A stretch of DNA of 6,707 nucleotides from Phycisphaerales bacterium (lineage in GTDB: Bacteria; Planctomycetota; Phycisphaerae; UBA1845). This document shows, one piece after another, positions 6,136 to 6,707 of this stretch. How positions within the stretch are numbered: the first letter of the stretch is position 1; every line of letters begins with the position of its first letter. The notes under the pieces were generated by a model. That model did not search any database. It saw only the letters and a program-made list of their open reading frames with translations, and was not told where the DNA came from. Location: positions 1 to 6,707 of the forward strand of contig JAUWNF010000187.1 in the NCBI GenBank assembly GCA_030612785.1, in the 5' to 3' direction. The translations under genes and the position numbers were made by a program.

Positions 6136-6707
6136 ACCGGGCCAACCCGGCGATCTGGCGGGCTATGAGGTGCTCGTCACGGTATGCGGTGGTATCGCCG
6201 CTTACAAGGTCTGCACGGTCGTCTCCCGTTTGGTGCAGCGTGGGGCGGGCGTAACTGTGGCCATGACCAAGGCGGCTCGCAAGCTTGTGGGGCCCGCCAC
6301 CTTCCAGTCCCTCTCCGCCCGGAAAGTGCTGACCAGCCTGTGGCAGGCGACGGCCGACTACGATGCCCAGCACATCCACGTCACCGAACGGGCGGACCTG
6401 TGCATCGTGGCCCCGGCGACGGCAAACATCATCGGCAAGATCGCCTCCGGCATTGCTGACGACCTGGTGAGCACGATGCTGGCCAGTGCCCCCGGGCCGA
6501 CACTACTGGCGCCGAGCATGAACGGCCGGATGTGGGAGAACACCTTCGTGCAATCGAACTTGGCGCGGCTCACCGAGGCCGGCTTTCACGTGGTCGGGCC
6601 GGGCGAGGGGTGGTTAGCCTGCCGAACCATTGGTGTCGGGCGGATGGCCGAACCCGCCGAAATCATCACCGCCGCCGCCGCCCTCTTGCAAGCACGGCCG
6701 CCCCGGG
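6122..6707 (+). CDS. coaBC: Phosphopantothenoylcysteine decarboxylase (CoaC or N-terminal part of CoaBC/Dfp), 3' truncated by window
   Basis: This FMN-dependent enzyme decarboxylates 4'-phosphopantothenoylcysteine to phosphopantetheine in coenzyme A synthesis. The 195 visible codons give a full HFCD flavoprotein domain. GGIAAYK (23-29) is the FMN-binding start, His86 in HIHVTERADLCIVAPATAN (84-102) is the expected catalytic histidine, and IGKIASGIADDL (104-115) follows. PSMN (131-134) contacts the substrate/FMN and Cys167 sits in GWLACRTIGVGRMAEP (163-178). The last motif has Arg-Thr-Ile where many relatives have Gly-Asp/Tyr, but the cysteine and GRM are kept. The window ends where a CoaB synthase domain would begin in a fused CoaBC, so fused or stand-alone CoaC cannot be told apart. 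The start overlaps the rpoZ stop by 14 bases. No in-frame stop occurs to the window end. Confidence 0.9.
   Translation, partial: MTTSEPGQPGDLAGYEVLVTVCGGIAAYKVCTVVSRLVQRGAGVTVAMTKAARKLVGPATFQSLSARKVLTSLWQATADYDAQHIHVTERADLCIVAPATANIIGKIASGIADDLVSTMLASAPGPTLLAPSMNGRMWENTFVQSNLARLTEAGFHVVGPGEGWLACRTIGVGRMAEPAEIITAAAALLQARPPR

Overview
This GC-rich window carries bacterial housekeeping genes. Seven genes on the + strand face one membrane-protein gene on the - strand. The order tpiA-secG-yicC-gmk-rpoZ-coaBC/coaC, the long Pro/Ala-rich tail on SecG, the large multi-pass glycosyltransferase-like protein and the patchy Shine-Dalgarno use all suggest a Planctomycetota-type bacterium. That assignment is inference from gene order and protein style; there is no rRNA or other marker here to prove it.

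Region 1 (1-1622, - strand) is one continuous open reading frame that runs off the left edge. It starts with GTG and is open at the edge, so an ATG-to-stop search misses it. The protein is a multi-pass membrane protein with an HQPDE motif, probably a GT-C (PMT/ArnT-like) glycosyltransferase. Region 2 (1623-1703) is a short divergent promoter region. Region 3 (1704-2783) is a DAHP synthase of the Thermotoga/Bacillus type with an N-terminal ferredoxin-like regulatory domain, the entry enzyme of the shikimate pathway.

Region 4 (2784-3057) is non-coding and holds the most unusual structure of the window. It is a compact composite palindrome of about 142 bp with perfect 17-bp terminal inverted repeats, possible GTGAG target duplications, two internal hairpins whose stems differ by compensatory changes, and a tandem 25-bp direct repeat. 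It looks like a small non-autonomous (MITE/REP-like) element.

Region 5 (3058-6707) is a dense run: tpiA (glycolysis), secG (protein export), yicC (endoribonuclease family), gmk (GMP to GDP), rpoZ (RNA polymerase omega) and the start of a phosphopantothenoylcysteine decarboxylase (CoA synthesis) that leaves the window. From secG onward the genes are 3 nt apart or overlap by 3-14 nt, so they are very likely cotranscribed and translationally coupled. rpoZ and the CoA gene lie in frames easily hidden by longer shadow frames.

I found no convincing new defence, mobile or biosynthetic system. The composite repeat is the best lead; the other observations are modest.
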